The notes beneath the pieces were generated by a model, which ran no database searches, was not told the DNA's origin, and saw nothing but the letters and a program-made list of their open reading frames with translations. From Ilyonectria destructans (taxonomy: Eukaryota > Ascomycota > Sordariomycetes > Hypocreales > Nectriaceae): DNA of 64,000 bases. The stretch lies in NCBI GenBank assembly GCA_020740775.1, contig JAHEWK010000028.1, forward strand, positions 186,001-250,000, written 5' to 3'. Made by a program: the position numbers and the translations under genes. Shown piece after piece: positions 1 to 11,040 of this stretch (position 1 is the first letter of the stretch; every line of letters begins with the position of its first letter).

Positions 1-1
1 G

Positions 2-247
2 ATTTCGACGACGACAGTATCCTTGCCAGCAAGCATAAGCCAATCTAACTCAGTCTTGACAGCGACAGTATCCATGCCAGTAGCTGTGAACCAATCTGAT
101 GGGGCTATGGGAGCGACAGTATCTTCGTCAGAATCCACGAACCAGTCCTGCGGCTTGATGGCTACACTATCCCTGTCAGCATCTGCGATCAATTCGATGG
201 GCTTTTTAACAGCGACTGCATCCTTGCAGGATGAACCGCGATCCTAA
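2..247 (+). CDS. 3' end of a gene with 17-residue tandem repeats (partial at window edge)
   Basis: The frame is open from the window edge to a stop at 247, so this is probably the C-terminal end of a gene that starts to the left. It holds about 4.5 copies of a 51-bp unit (one copy is 48 bp), each giving a 17-residue repeat with a conserved ATVS ending and an NQS motif in the middle. Unit starts are near 14, 65, 116, 164 and 215. The product is rich in Ser, Thr and Ala and has no recognisable domain. Such repeats are common in fungal surface or disordered proteins, but that function is only a guess. It could also be a non-coding minisatellite that happens to stay open. Confidence 0.35.
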   Translation: MSTTTVSLPASISQSNSVLTATVSMPVAVNQSDGAMGATVSSSESTNQSCGLMATLSLSASAINSMGFLTATASLQDEPRS

Positions 248-852
248 TTCAACAAGCTACCCTATAGACATTCCACCCGTTGTCGTACACTTCTCTGGGA
301 AGTCACGGGCGAAGTTGTAGTCGTGAAGGAAAGGTGAAGCTGGAGTTGAGAGCAGAGCGGAGTGGCTTGGGCGGGAAAATCAAAGTTGGGCTTCGGGTTG
401 CGGGTTGGGACGTGTGTCGCGAAAGGATAAAATAACACAAAGAAATCAACCAAAAATTAGGCTTCAGTAGGCCATCGATGCATTCCAGTCCAAGGCTGAT
501 AATGTCCGAGGTCAAGAGGCAGGAAGGATTGACGAAGGAAACGACTTTCGAAATAAGATAAACTACACACCATTGCACCTGTTATTTCGTGAAATCTCCG
601 CGTTATTCGATTGAGCAAGCCACCCGAAACCAAACTTGGGTCGGCCCTTCCCCCGATGTTTACCCGACAGAATGGTGATTATCGCCCCGCCAACCACGAT
701 TTCTCTACCCTCCACAATAAACATTCATTCCTCCAACGACTGTGCCAACTTAAGCGCACTATTCTATCCACAAAGATAGAACTTGTATTTAATCTCAAAG
801 TCTTACCTGACCCTATATACCTCGCACATATCCCAAGAATCAGCACATCTTT
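248..852. other. intergenic, nothing recognised
   Basis: Only short overlapping reading frames without domain character are present. This is the likely promoter and 5' leader region of the gene starting at 853. Confidence 0.5.
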
Positions 853-2370
853 ATGAACCTCACGCACATTGAGAATTGGCTGAGCGCCATTCCCAATCCT
901 TCAACCTTCGGCTTCTCCCAAGAGCCGACACCAAGCCTGCCGGACGCGACTGAGTCAAAATCGTACAAGGCCACTAATCTTGGGATACCGCAATCCCACT
1001 GGGCTCAAATGACGACTCCTCCACCGTCCACTCCGAGTAACTTGGGCGGGAGACGACGCGACGCGTCTCCAACGAAAAGGCAAAGACGCGATTCTCCCCA
1101 AACCGACGCTCAATACCGCGACGACTCGAACCTTGCGGCAGATGAAGACGCTACTCCCCGCTCAAATCCTGCGGCGAGGCCTGTAACCCTGGAGCACCAA
1201 CCCATCCCGTTACGACGCATGAACAACACCCCCAGCTTGCCCCCTTCGCAACCATCCAATGCCTCGAATGGAACGCCGTCCGTGGCCGCATCTGTGCCAG
1301 CGTCAGAGCTAGCCAGAAGCAGGGCGAGACGCCCGAAAAGTCCCGTCAAGTCCGGGAACAGCCTGATGGTTATGGAGAAGCCTGTTTACCACGAACTTTT
1401 GGAGGATGATGAACTCGATAGGCTTCCCCCAGACGTCCTTCCGTTATTCCTAAGCATACAAGACATTACGATCGAACACAAGAGCTTCCTCCCTTCAGAG
1501 ATCAAGCAACACCTCAAACCATTGATTCCCCGAGCCAAAGACGACTGGTTTCACCGGCCAAACGACGTGTCCATACCCGATAGTACTTGCAACGCACTTC
1601 CATCGCCAGCTGACATGGCTCTTGCAGAGCTAAATACCTTGCGCGAGATCAAAGCCGAGGCAAAGATCTGTCAGCTTTCCGGCGATTCCGAGCTGTCCTG
1701 GAACATCTCGGTACATGCGCCCATTTTGAGGCACGCGCTCTCTACACATCCCACAGTCCGCGTCCAGCCGTCCATGTCAGCAAAGATTGCGACTCCATTT
1801 GCGCCCCCAACCGGCGGCCGAGGCGGCGGTAGCGTCATCGAGAGCAAGATGATCGATTTCTCCCTGATTCTCTGGCTCAATCGGGGGAGGCCGCATTGTG
1901 CACCTGAGGACAAGGTATCGGAAGCTGATGCCCGGCTCATTGGCGCCATCGCGGAGAGAGTCTGGGCCCAGCCTGGGGACTGCCAGACCGTCAATCAGAC
2001 AATGTTCCCTCCGCTGCAGTTTGCTCCGATCGCATGCAACATCGAGACCAAAATATCAACCTCGAGCGAAGACGCCCAGTTGCAACTTTCGGTATGGACT
2101 GCGGCATGGTATGAGCGCATGAGACAGCTTCTCCCAGCGGATGGTCCCATGGTGAGTCTGCCACTTATCAATGTGGTGGGACACGATTGGAAGATCTCGT
2201 TTGCCTCCGTCAAGGAAGAGCGCATTGAGATTATTGGAGAACACCTGATAGGGGACACGAGAACGATGCAGGGGCTGTATACACTCATTGCTGCGCTGCG
2301 AAGGATTGCGGATTGGATTACAACAACGTATCGGGAGTGGGCAGAGAGAGCGTTCCTGGGAGACGTTTGA
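853..2370 (+). CDS. PD-(D/E)XK nuclease-like domain protein (fungal PDDEXK_12-type)
   Basis: Intact 505-aa intronless frame. Residues 1-170 are Pro/Ser/Arg-rich and look disordered, with a basic KRQRRD stretch near residue 77 that could act as a nuclear signal. Residues from about 175 to the end match from memory the widespread fungal PD-(D/E)XK-like domain. The expected core is visible: MIDF (Asp335), then the E-x-K motif IETK (Glu398, Lys400), followed by a Gln-rich helix (QLQLSVW). That is the D...ExK arrangement of this nuclease fold. The start ATG directly follows an upstream stop-rich region and gives a normal length for the family. Members are numerous and often lie near transposons; their biological role is unknown, and nuclease activity is inferred only from the motif. 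Confidence 0.8.
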   Translation: MNLTHIENWLSAIPNPSTFGFSQEPTPSLPDATESKSYKATNLGIPQSHWAQMTTPPPSTPSNLGGRRRDASPTKRQRRDSPQTDAQYRDDSNLAADEDATPRSNPAARPVTLEHQPIPLRRMNNTPSLPPSQPSNASNGTPSVAASVPASELARSRARRPKSPVKSGNSLMVMEKPVYHELLEDDELDRLPPDVLPLFLSIQDITIEHKSFLPSEIKQHLKPLIPRAKDDWFHRPNDVSIPDSTCNALPSPADMALAELNTLREIKAEAKICQLSGDSELSWNISVHAPILRHALSTHPTVRVQPSMSAKIATPFAPPTGGRGGGSVIESKMIDFSLILWLNRGRPHCAPEDKVSEADARLIGAIAERVWAQPGDCQTVNQTMFPPLQFAPIACNIETKISTSSEDAQLQLSVWTAAWYERMRQLLPADGPMVSLPLINVVGHDWKISFASVKEERIEIIGEHLIGDTRTMQGLYTLIAALRRIADWITTTYREWAERAFLGDV

Positions 2371-3295
2371 GATTAGAATAGTGACGAGAAAGAATTTACG
2401 AAGTTTACGACTGCGAGATTATTATTACGTCGTAGGGCACTCGTCAACGCAATCTCACGTGGCAGGTACTCTCTATCTTCTAAAACACCCACGTGAACGA
2501 AGGCAAGTCTATGGAGAAGGCCAGAGAGAAGGGGACGTTAGAGTTGCTAGGTTAGAGTTATGCGTCGCGCTAGACGACCTGGGGCTGGATACCCCGAGTC
2601 CGGAGGCAGAAGAACCAGAGCGCGGGCGCACAAGAAAACGCAAGCATCTGGAGAGTTATTGGGGAGCATTTGAGGCTGGTGATGAGTACAAGGGAACGAA
2701 ACGGGTCAGTCTTCATACAATATGAGCTTATGGAGGAGTTTGGTCGCCAGTATTGGTTCAATGGGCCTTATTTCCAGTGATGGCCAAACGCTAAGATCCA
2801 GCCATACGGCTTGGTAGGGCTGAACGGCGACTTGAAAGTGTTCCGGCGAGACAACTACAATCTACAAGTTGTGATCTTGCGTCTAGGACATCAGCGAGGC
2901 GTCGAAGCGGCGCGAAGACGAGCACGAGCGCGAGATTGAATAGAACAACGCACTTCATTTCCTCAATTTGCAGTTGCTTTTAATGCACCTCATAGAATGT
3001 CCGATGAGATCGACACCTGGTGGCTTTCACTGTACTCTGCTGGCCTGACAAGGCCATTGCGGATGATTGACTACGGTATCACCATCTCTGGTTGTAGTGA
3101 GAAACGTGGGCGGTCGCGTACATTGCAGCAACGACTGGCGAGTCGTCCTGAACTAGCAATAACATCAAACAATCGACCACATTCATCAACCTGAACTCCA
3201 AACTTAGCCCATCGCCGTTAGCATTGAAACCAGACGGTTAACCGCCCTGAAAAGGAAGCTTGTGTGCAGCTGGCGTCTTGTAGAGTCGAGACCAG
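2371..3295. other. intergenic, nothing recognised
   Basis: An overlapping frame runs from inside the preceding gene to about 2725, but it is Arg/Glu-rich and looks like a shadow. No RNA gene or repeat was seen. Confidence 0.4.
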
Positions 3296-3459
3296 TGTCA
3301 AACGACATTCCGCTCCAGCCGAGGTGGCGTCCCGACCCACATGGGCACCGTTGTTGTGTATATAACTGGGACCTTCGTCCTCTTGACTTGGGTAGTGGTC
3401 AAGGCCAATTAACTCTTAATAACCCTCACATGCATGGCATCTTCCTACTCACTTTGACA
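3296..3459 (+). repeat. dispersed repeat family A, copy 1
   Basis: About 164 bp that recurs in the same orientation at 24137-24303 with roughly 90% identity by eye. Both copies contain TATATAACTGGGACCTTCG and end in a conserved CTTCCTACTCACTTTGACA. Most differences are transitions. No ORF or terminal inverted repeat was recognised, so it may be part of an undefined transposon. Confidence 0.75.
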
Positions 3460-3476
3460 CAGACATGAGCCAAGTA

Positions 3477-3495
3477 CCCCCCCCCCCCCCCCCCC
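3477..3495 (+). repeat. poly-C tract (19 C)
   Basis: Uninterrupted run of 19 C directly after the dispersed repeat. Confidence 0.9.
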
Positions 3496-4420
3496 ATTAT
3501 ATCAGCGAGGAGTTGGGTTTCTGGGAGTTCCACCTCGGCTTCAGCGCAATATCTCTTGGGATGTGGTTATCCTGCTAAATTCATGAGATCCCACAGCCAC
3601 CTATTTCCATCTTGTATGCGAGATAGCCCTTTTCCTCCTCAACTTCCTTCGCATGCTAACATCGCAGGCGGCCATGGGAAGATTACCTCGATTCTAGGGC
3701 ATCCCCCAAAGAAGTATAGGCCACAGGTCAGGGCAGGCAGGACCATCGCCGTCTTCCCGTCCCTATGGCTCGCAATCGTGCACAAGCACGCGCCGACCAG
3801 AACGGCCGCACCCCTGTGTCTTGACGGTGGCTGCAGTTGACCGTTATTAGGGGATCAAGTCCAGGACAGCAAGGTGCGCAAGCGAAAACCCCAAACACCA
3901 TCTCGTCGCCTCCCGAAGCGAAGTGAGCCTGCGCCAGAGCAACGTTCGTTGTGCTCGCCTCTAGGACAGACGCATCCCGACCCGTCTCCGAACTTATCTC
4001 TCGACCCACCGATGTGTCACCCATCACTTCACCAAGTCGGAAAACGACAACGCCAAAGCCGGGACCCTTCTGGAAAGTCTGAGGATGGTGTTCTCAAGCG
4101 CACCTGCCCTTCTGACCGAGCGTCCCGATCGCGAGACCGGCGAGACCGATCCCATCACCTTCGCGCAGCCGCAAGCGGTCCGAAGCTGGTTCTGGCAGTC
4201 CTGCGACTCCCAGCGACCAGGACACTAGAGGAGAGATACTCTCTTTTCAGGGACTGGCCTCTCTGGAGACCAGTCCCTGTTCTGGGTACCAGCCCTTACG
4301 GGGACCAGTCCCTACTTTGGGGCCCAGGTGTTACTGGGCATGGGAAGCGCGCAACCAGCAACCCTTGACACGATCTCCATTTTGTTCGCAACGCTTCTTG
4401 ATGTTTTGCAGAATTAAGCA
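3496..4420. other. gene-poor stretch with a short GGACCAGTCCCT repeat
   Basis: No convincing gene. A basic Arg/Pro/Ser-rich frame (3874-4368) is judged fortuitous. Between about 4250 and 4325 there are diverged direct repeats of a GGRGACCAGTCCCT-like unit. Confidence 0.4.
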
Positions 4421-5350
4421 ATGAATCCTAAGCCTGCTCCTCAAAGGCTTCAGGATGACATAATTTCCATCGTCTGTGCCCGCTGTGGCGAGGAGAAGCC
4501 AGCGGGTGACTTTGTCAGCAAAGTGAAATCTGCTGGGAACACGAAGAACTGCCTGGATTGTCGTACTCAGAACAATTCTCATGTCAGCTGTGCCTCCCCA
4601 TTCCGTGAAACGTTGAGTACTAACTAACTGAAGTACTCCAGATCTAGAGGCGCGATCATGACATTGAGGAGGCTCGCTGTCCGTCCTTCGTCAGCTGAGA
4701 GACGTGCCCCAAAGAGAACCGACGGTGATGCCGGCCTCTCGCCTCCGAACGAGAGATCCGGAACCCAGCCTACTTCCCCAGAGAGGCTACGGCAACTTCA
4801 CACGGCGAGGAGGTTATTTGAAGAGCCGATTAGCCAGCCGCAGGCGGTGCTGGGGACGCCAATCCCACCAACCCAACAAAGCTTGCGCAACTTCCGGACT
4901 CTTGCTCCCTCACCGACCGTACAGCCAACGACCGATCAAATCGCGTCACATTCTGATCCATCTACTGTCCCAAGCAGCACAACTGATGCTGAGTACTCTT
5001 ACTTAGCTTCTAGGTTCCATAAGGGCGGGAAAGACTCACAAGATGATGCCTCCAAGGCTGAGGCGAAGGCACGGCAGGTGGCTATACCGGTACTATGCAG
5101 GCCGTCGAGAAGAGGTACGAGGCCATTGTCCAGCTGCTGCTCAACAAGGGCGCCGATATCAAAACAAAGGGTATGTATGGTCGGACGCTGCTATCGCATG
5201 CCATCGAGAAGGGGCACGAGGCCGTCGTTGGGCTGCTGCTTGAGAAGGGCGCCAACGTTGAGGCCAAGGGCAAATATGGTCAGACGCTGCTATCGTTAGC
5301 CGCCGGAAATGAGCATGAGGCTATCGTTAAGCTGCTTCTTCTTCTTCTTC
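4421..5350 (+). pseudogene. degenerate zinc-ribbon plus ankyrin-repeat locus
   Basis: The first part (4421-4582) encodes a CxxC-x22-CxxC zinc-ribbon-like motif (CARCGEEKP...NCLDCR). A plausible intron follows, with TACTAAC near 4618 and an acceptor CTCCAG ending at 4641, but the exons do not join cleanly in frame. A Ser/Pro/Thr-rich frame (4658 to about 5080) comes next, and in another frame from 5095 there are about 2.5 ankyrin repeats (IVQLLLNKGADI, VVGLLLEKGANVE, IVKLLL). The last repeat runs into a CTT microsatellite (about 5331-5350) that gives poly-Leu. The frame changes and missing start suggest a decayed gene; two separate remnants are also possible. Confidence 0.5.
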
Positions 5351-6090
5351 TTTTATTTAACGCCATGGGGAATAGGTATTCCCAGCCTCCCGAAGGGCAT
5401 GGAGCGTGCGGGAGACCATCTAGCTATTCCAGTCCTCAATATATACACGGCAGTAGGCCTTCCGAGGGGTTAGTTCAACAGTATCCCCATTCTTCCATCC
5501 TACTGTGATATTGTCCATCTCCGACCTTTAAACACTAGATGTCCCGCATATCAAGCCTCCTTTTTGGAAAACCCTCTAGGGATAAAAAACCAGAAAGTAC
5601 AAACGGCGACTGGTGTTTGTCAATCCGTTCCCGTGGCTCCGCCGGTTGAGCTCGTGTACGGTTATATGATCAAGCTTGTTGCCCCCTCTCCCACAGATAG
5701 AGACTATCAGAGATAGCAACTATTAGAGATTGAGGGTCCAAGCCCCTAGTCCAGCAGGCCCTAAGGCCAGAGGCTAGGTCGCTGTCGACATTCGTCGCCA
5801 TGACGGTCGTAGTAAGGTCGTGAGGGTCCTTAGGAGCTTGCGGATCTGCTGGGCAGCGCGCGCTCGCACAGCGTAGGTGGTCGTAGACGCAGGTCCAATC
5901 CAGTGCCTTCCCAGGCTGCCCGCAGTGCAGCCTCACGAGTAGGCAGCCTCACTGGTCGTTGCATCTTATTGTCGGTGGTGGTGGTTTCGAGCTCGGGAGC
6001 AAAAAACGCGCATTTTTTCCTCTCCGTTAAGGCAAAGATGGGTCGTAGCTAAGATTTAGGTGCGTTTTTTTGCTGCACGACTAGGCAGTT
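5351..6090. other. intergenic, nothing recognised
   Basis: No gene with domain character. The stretch ends at the tail of the minus-strand LINE. Confidence 0.4.
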
Positions 6091-6091
6091 A

Positions 6092-7427
6092 CGGATGGAT
6101 GGATGGATGGATTTTATTTCGCCCGGAGGGAAGTCCCTATAGGGCCTTGACACAATCTAGTTCACATTTCAGAACATTTGGTACCTGACACCCCAAGCCC
6201 CACGGATCGTCGTCTCATCGCTTGCTACTCAACCTCGTCGCTACTTGTTCCATGACAGGCCTGCTTGAAGGCCAAATTCTGCAAGTGTTCAGCATCCTAT
6301 CTTCGGCAGCTGAAGCACGGTCTGCCAAAATCGAGGCTGCTTTTTGTTAGTATATTCGCACGCTAGAGGTTAGTTTGCTGATGCCGCTGGTCCGCATCGA
6401 GCTTGTTTGTCGCGATAGCAAATTTGATGGCCGCACGCACGGCCTGCATGTTTGGCTTCCACTTTTCGTCGTCCGACGCAGCTTTTCCTCCCAAGAAGAA
6501 CGACAAATTCCCAATCTTTGTTCGCGAGCATTTTAAACATGGCTTCCCGTTGCATTGTCCACTTTTTGCATCGGAAGAGGAAGTGCTCAATCGTCTCTGC
6601 TGCTTGTCCACAATCGCATATGTCCGATTCCGCTGCCCCTATCCTGTGAAGATAACTGTTCAGTCGTATCATCCCAGTCCGAAGCTGGGCTATCACGTCC
6701 GATTCTTTTCTTTTTAGTGAGTCGTATAGCGCACGGGTGTGCTTGCCCGGCAGCGCCTTGTCGATGCGCTTCGAGTACTGTCCAACGCCTTCCAGAAGTC
6801 GCCCACCCTGCCGTTGTTGGAGGAGCGCCAGTCGAAGTGTTGTAGACCTTGCTTGGTACGACGGTGTCTCTACCATGCGCTCTGCTTTGGTAGCTCTCTG
6901 CGCCGCTGCCTTGGCCATCGGTCCCAATGCAAAACCTTCGGCCTTAGCCGGCACCCACATGACTCTAACAGCACAGCCTCTTTTCCGAAGGCACTTGGTG
7001 CGGTCGTATATCTGACGGATAGTGCATTGACCGGATTGCTGCCGAGGTCTCCTGATCACTTCCACGGCCGAGCGGTTGCTCGTCATGACCGTTACGTCCT
7101 GAAAAGGAAGCCTGGGCGGCGTGCACTCCAGCGCCATCGCTATTGCTGCTAGTTCCGCTGTGTACGGATTCTGTTCGTCTCCGGGCCCGAGAGTGACGGA
7201 ATAGCTGGCAACTACCTCGCCTGCGCTGTTGCGAGTCGCGTTGCGCGCGACGCCTCCCATTCCTACTATGCCGCCCTTCTTCGAGCTAGACGTTGCTATG
7301 ATGATGCCCTCGACGTCGTTTGGTGCCTTGGCTGCCTTCGCTAGGTCGTCCTCGACCACCACTGGGATGCGACTGATCCATGGCGGCAGTGCATACTCAT
7401 GGATAACCTCCATCCATACATGGGCAC
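6092..7427 (-). mobile_element. 5'-truncated Tad-like non-LTR retrotransposon (LINE)
   Basis: On the minus strand the element ends with a GC-rich 3' region, AAATAAAAT and a tandem (ATCC)n tail (6093-6111), typical of Tad/L1-clade fungal LINEs. Its other end is the RNase H-type coding region at 7413, abutting a (TTCG)n microsatellite (7428-7455). Only the last part of ORF2 is kept, so this is a dead-on-arrival 5' truncation. The same 3' end layout occurs again at 16952-17004. Confidence 0.75.
6370..7413 (-). pseudogene. LINE ORF2 C-terminal fragment: RNase H-like region and CCHC zinc knuckle
   Basis: Open frame of 347 aa, the C-terminal part of a Tad-like reverse transcriptase polyprotein; endonuclease and RT domains are missing. 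Residues of about 35-175 resemble the RNase H region of fungal LINEs: the segment PYTAELAAIAMALE keeps the conserved Glu, but the usual Asp positions are not obvious (TSNRSAVEVI replaces the common TDN form). Further on, CDCG...TIEHFLFRC forms the C-x-C...H-x4-C zinc knuckle found downstream of LINE RTs. The ATG at 7413 is just the first Met after the truncation point, not a native start. Confidence 0.8.
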
Positions 7428-7455
7428 TTTCGTTCGTTCGTTCGTTCGTTCGTTC
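7428..7455 (+). repeat. (TTCG)n microsatellite
   Basis: About seven TTCG units mark the 5' junction of the truncated LINE. A diverged relative (ATTCGTTCGTTT) sits in the right end of the neighbouring hAT element near 10436-10465. Confidence 0.85.
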
Positions 7456-8024
7456 CGTTTAATCAACTAGAAGCTGCTTGCTAAGCCAGTGGCAATAGGT
7501 GGCAACCTTCATCTTTGGTGGCGATATTCCTATCCCTTTTGAGTATAAAATAGGGCCTCTATGACCCTCAATTAATGAAGGGGGAACCTTCTCAATTAAG
7601 ATCATTTTGATCAATTACTCATGCTATTGCATATAGCAAATTGCGTATCCAACACATGTTAAATCGTTTAACCGTTTAAGGGCATCCTAAAACCGTTTGA
7701 ACGGTCAAACGATTTTCCAGCCCTGGCACTCGAAAAATCTTTCAAAATGTCAAGTTCCGGAGACCTTCGCTTAGGTCAAGGGCAAGGGTCACGACCATCG
7801 TGAATAGCTTCACGGTCAGCGTGAACGCTACACCATACCTAGCGTCAGGTAACAGCCTGCTGCATATTAGATCGGCAGACTGAACACAGGTATAAGAGAC
7901 CGACTCTCGTCGCTCCTTAGATAGAAGAGATGGTCCTCAATCTACACTGATCTTTTGTTCAATGTCTGCATTCGTGTATCGGTGCTAGGTTGACACAAAA
8001 CCCATTGATATCGGGTCTCAATCC
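7456..8024. other. hAT left end and leader
   Basis: Holds the CGTTTAAACGG-type motifs of the hAT left end (about 7660-7720) and about 300 bp of untranslated sequence before the transposase ATG. No other gene was seen. Confidence 0.4.
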
Positions 8025-10537
8025 ATGATACCAAATTCAAAATCTCGCCTTTTAACTACCAATATGTCATCTGACACATCGTCTATTATTGGTGCTACAG
8101 AAAACCCCCCAGATGTCAATGGATTGCCGTCAAACTTCCTCTCAATTATGGACATCACGAAGGACCGTTCAAATACACGCGGACGCAAGACTGGAGGTAA
8201 AACCATCTATACTTGCACTGTGTGTGGAGATAAACGATACGACCATAAGGCAAATGCTGCCAATCACGTCAGAAACAACCATCCCGTCGCATCCAGATCC
8301 ACCAGGTCTGTCTCGGGCACCCAGCGCTCAATCTCGGCACATTTTCGCCCTGTAGCAAGCGAGGACGCACTTCGAAATGCCTTCAACCCGCAAGCATATC
8401 AGGAAGCATTGATCAGCATACTCACGCGTCGGAGAGTGCCCTTTTCGGCTATTGAATGGGACGAGTTTCAACAACTAGCTCTCGCGTGTAACCCATACAT
8501 CAAAGACTCCCTCATTACCTCACGGCGTACGATGGTCCGATATATTGCAGCAAACTATGATTTTTACAGCAGCGAGATCAAGGACAGTCTCACCACCGCG
8601 TCAAGTCCGATTCATATCTCAACAGACCTCTGGACATCACCGCATAGACATTCTCTACTTTCTGTGTGTGCACAATGGGTAGATAAAGACTACAAGCTTC
8701 GTAAGGCACTACTATCTCTACCAGAATATGCAGAGAGTCATTCTGGAGAAGCTCAAGCGCAGGCTGTTATCGATACTTCAGAGAAGTACGGGATACAGTC
8801 AAAACTTGGTTGGCACACGGGTGACAACGCGACATCAAACGACACATGTCTTGAGTCTATACAACGCAAGCTAATGAGTAGACACAAGGTTAGTTAACTA
8901 CGCAGTTTAGGCTATAGGCTGACATTGAGTAGATTAAATTCAACGCAAAAGGACGTCGTATACGCTGTATCGCGCATATCATTAATCTTTCCCTTCAAGC
9001 CTTCCTTCTCGCATCTTCTAAAGAGGCTCTAGTCGCAGCACTCGAGTCAGCATCCGGTGTCACTGGAGAGGAGCTTCTCTCCCAGTTTTCCGAGGTCCTA
9101 GCCTCTCATCGAAAGAAGGCTGCCGCCGAACGAAATACAGCAAAGAGAAAGAACGGAGAGCCGGCCAGAAAGCACAAGCGCAAGGGCAGCACGGCTAGCA
9201 ATACGTCCGTGATATCGGCTGACGACTTTAGCGGCGTTGAGAATGTCCCTGCATTAGGCAAGCTTCATGGCTTAGCTGTGTGCCTAACATCATCAAGCCT
9301 CCACCAGAATGCGTGGGATAAGGCAGTGGGACTGCGTTTAGGGATGGATAATCGTACCCGCTGGTCGTCCTGGTATCAGGTTATTGATCGTGCGATTAGA
9401 AAGAAGGACAAAATCCAGTCCTTCATGTCTGATCACGAAGAGGCCATCGGAGACAATCGGCTATTAGTTGGAGATTGGGAGTTGCTAGGCAAAGCACATA
9501 CGTTTCTTCAGCCATTTGCTTCAGCAACATTGTATGCAGAGGGAGATGACTCGTCTATCTCACAATCGTTGATGCTGATGGATATGTTGTTACTCCATTA
9601 CGAAGAACAAAAGGTACCCTTCAATCTATCCACATCAAGTCGATTACAAACATTGTATCAGAAGATATATCAGTCAGATGAACACTCCGACGAACGGATG
9701 GTTCGAGCCATCGATATGGGATGGTTTATCCTCTCTAAATACTACCGCCTAACTGACGAGGTTCCCGTATACGCCGCCGCTCTCCTCCTTGATCCCCGTA
9801 AACGCATCGCGTATATCAAGCAGAACTGGCCAAAGGAATGGCATGAAGATACTATTGCCTCGGCCACAGCATTCTGGCAAAAGGAATTTAATTACGAGCA
9901 ACCCAGCGACCATCCCTTCACCCCACGTCGATGCCACCACCGCTGACAAAGAAGCCAAATCAACTCGCGATACTATCAAAGAAGCTGGAGGTTAGGACTA
10001 TTAACGCGAATGTTAGGGATGATTTCACTAGCTTCATCAACGTTGATGCAATAGATATCCCTCCGGATTGTACGCCTCTGGAGTGGTGGTGTCAACCACA
10101 GCAGAGAAAGCAGTATCCGAAACTTAGCCGCATGGCTATTTGTATTCTTTCTATCCCAGCAGAGTCATCAGAGCCGAAGAGGACGTTTTCTGTGGCAAGA
10201 CGAACATGTTCATGGGATAGATTGCAAATCACATGCAAAACTATCGAGATGATTGAATATACGGGCAATTGGTTGCGTCAAGGACTCATACGGCCTCTGC
10301 ATGAGAATGGGATGGGTCTAATCGGAATCCCACGGCCGGAGGGTGACTCTCGGGACGTTGACGATGATAGTAGGCATTATTTCGACTGGTATTAGAGCAG
10401 GCGCGGTGGATATTTCTCACCGTCATAAATCGTTCATTCGTTCGTTTAAATCGTTTATTCGTTCGTTTAACCGTTTGCGATATTTTTGAACCGTTCAAAC
10501 GTTTGAGAAAATATTCGACCGTTTAAACGGTTTGCCC
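7660..10537 (+). mobile_element. hAT DNA transposon (hAT-1)
   Basis: Encloses a hAT transposase. The left end carries GGGCATCCTAAAACCGTTTG (from 7680). The right end, read inwards from 10537, begins GGGCAAACCGTTTAAACGG. The two share the GGGC...AAACCGTTTRAACGGTC core as an inverted repeat. Both ends are full of ATCGTTTAA/CCGTTTAAACGG subterminal motifs, which are palindromic, so the exact termini are uncertain and no clean 8-bp target duplication was found. The right end abuts a Helitron helicase fragment. Confidence 0.6.
8025..10395 (+). pseudogene. hAT transposase, one intron, frameshifted before the dimerisation domain
   Basis: Exon 1 (8025-8888) has a BED-type zinc finger (YTCTVCGDK...HVRNNH) and the start of the catalytic core (HISTDLWTSP). 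A 44-nt intron (8889-8932, GTTAGT...CTGAC...TAG) joins in frame to exon 2 (8933-9946), which carries IRCIAHIINLSLQ, RTRWSSWY and YAAALLLDPRKR, all typical of hAT transposases. The C-terminal hAT dimerisation domain (TPLEWW, RMAICILSIPAESSEPKRTFS) continues in a different frame from about 9931 to 10395. No usable intron lies between, so a one-base indel near 9900-9930 breaks the gene. Otherwise it is well preserved, so the loss is fairly recent or a sequence error. Confidence 0.8.
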
Positions 10538-10545
10538 ATGGTCTC

Positions 10546-10935
10546 AGACCCGTAGACCAGGTGATTACGATCAAATGGTGCATCCAACATCAGACCCTCG
10601 AGCGTTTTCACGCGAGAGACAGCCACGTAGCTTAAACCAGTCTGAAAGTCCCGGCAGGACAGATCTGTAACTATCATGTCTTCGGTGATGCTTTGTGACT
10701 TGTGCACGGTAATTGCGTAGCATACGATCAGGGGAAACTGGGTGCGAGCGCAAATAGTGGCTCCGATGAGGAAGTCCCTCTCCACTGGGAGAATCGGCAG
10801 AATCTTCCTGCCATCAGCGGTGGTCAGGAATACCGGTCCGCTGTATTTGTCAAACTCCATCATGATAACACAGGGAGGGTCTTGGATAGGGTCGGCCCCA
10901 GGTGCCCAGCCGATATCGTAAACTGTGAGGCTTCA
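10546..10935 (-). pseudogene. Helitron (Pif1-like) helicase C-terminal fragment
   Basis: About 130 codons, open on the minus strand, match the C-terminal helicase part of fungal Helitron RepHel proteins: YDIGWAPGADP, DPPCVIMMEFDKY, GRKILPILPVERDF, ITVHKSQSITEDM and YVAVSRVKTLEGLMLDAPFD. The HKSQ segment and AVSR motif are the late motifs of Pif1-family helicases. The frame is undamaged but lacks the Rep domain and the ATPase N-terminus. The fragment stops at the hAT-1 right end (10537), so hAT-1 may have inserted into, or next to, this Helitron piece. Confidence 0.8.
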
Positions 10936-11040
10936 GCCTAAAGGCTATCCTCCGCGGCCCTGACTCTACCAAGCTGTAGGACCCTATTTAAATGAGCTCC
11001 AGACTTTAACATCCACCTAAACGATCTCGTTGCTGATATA

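Noticed and set aside
3874..4368. 164-aa Arg/Pro/Ser-rich frame
   Set aside because: Low complexity, overlaps short repeats, no domain; its composition fits a chance frame in GC-rich DNA.
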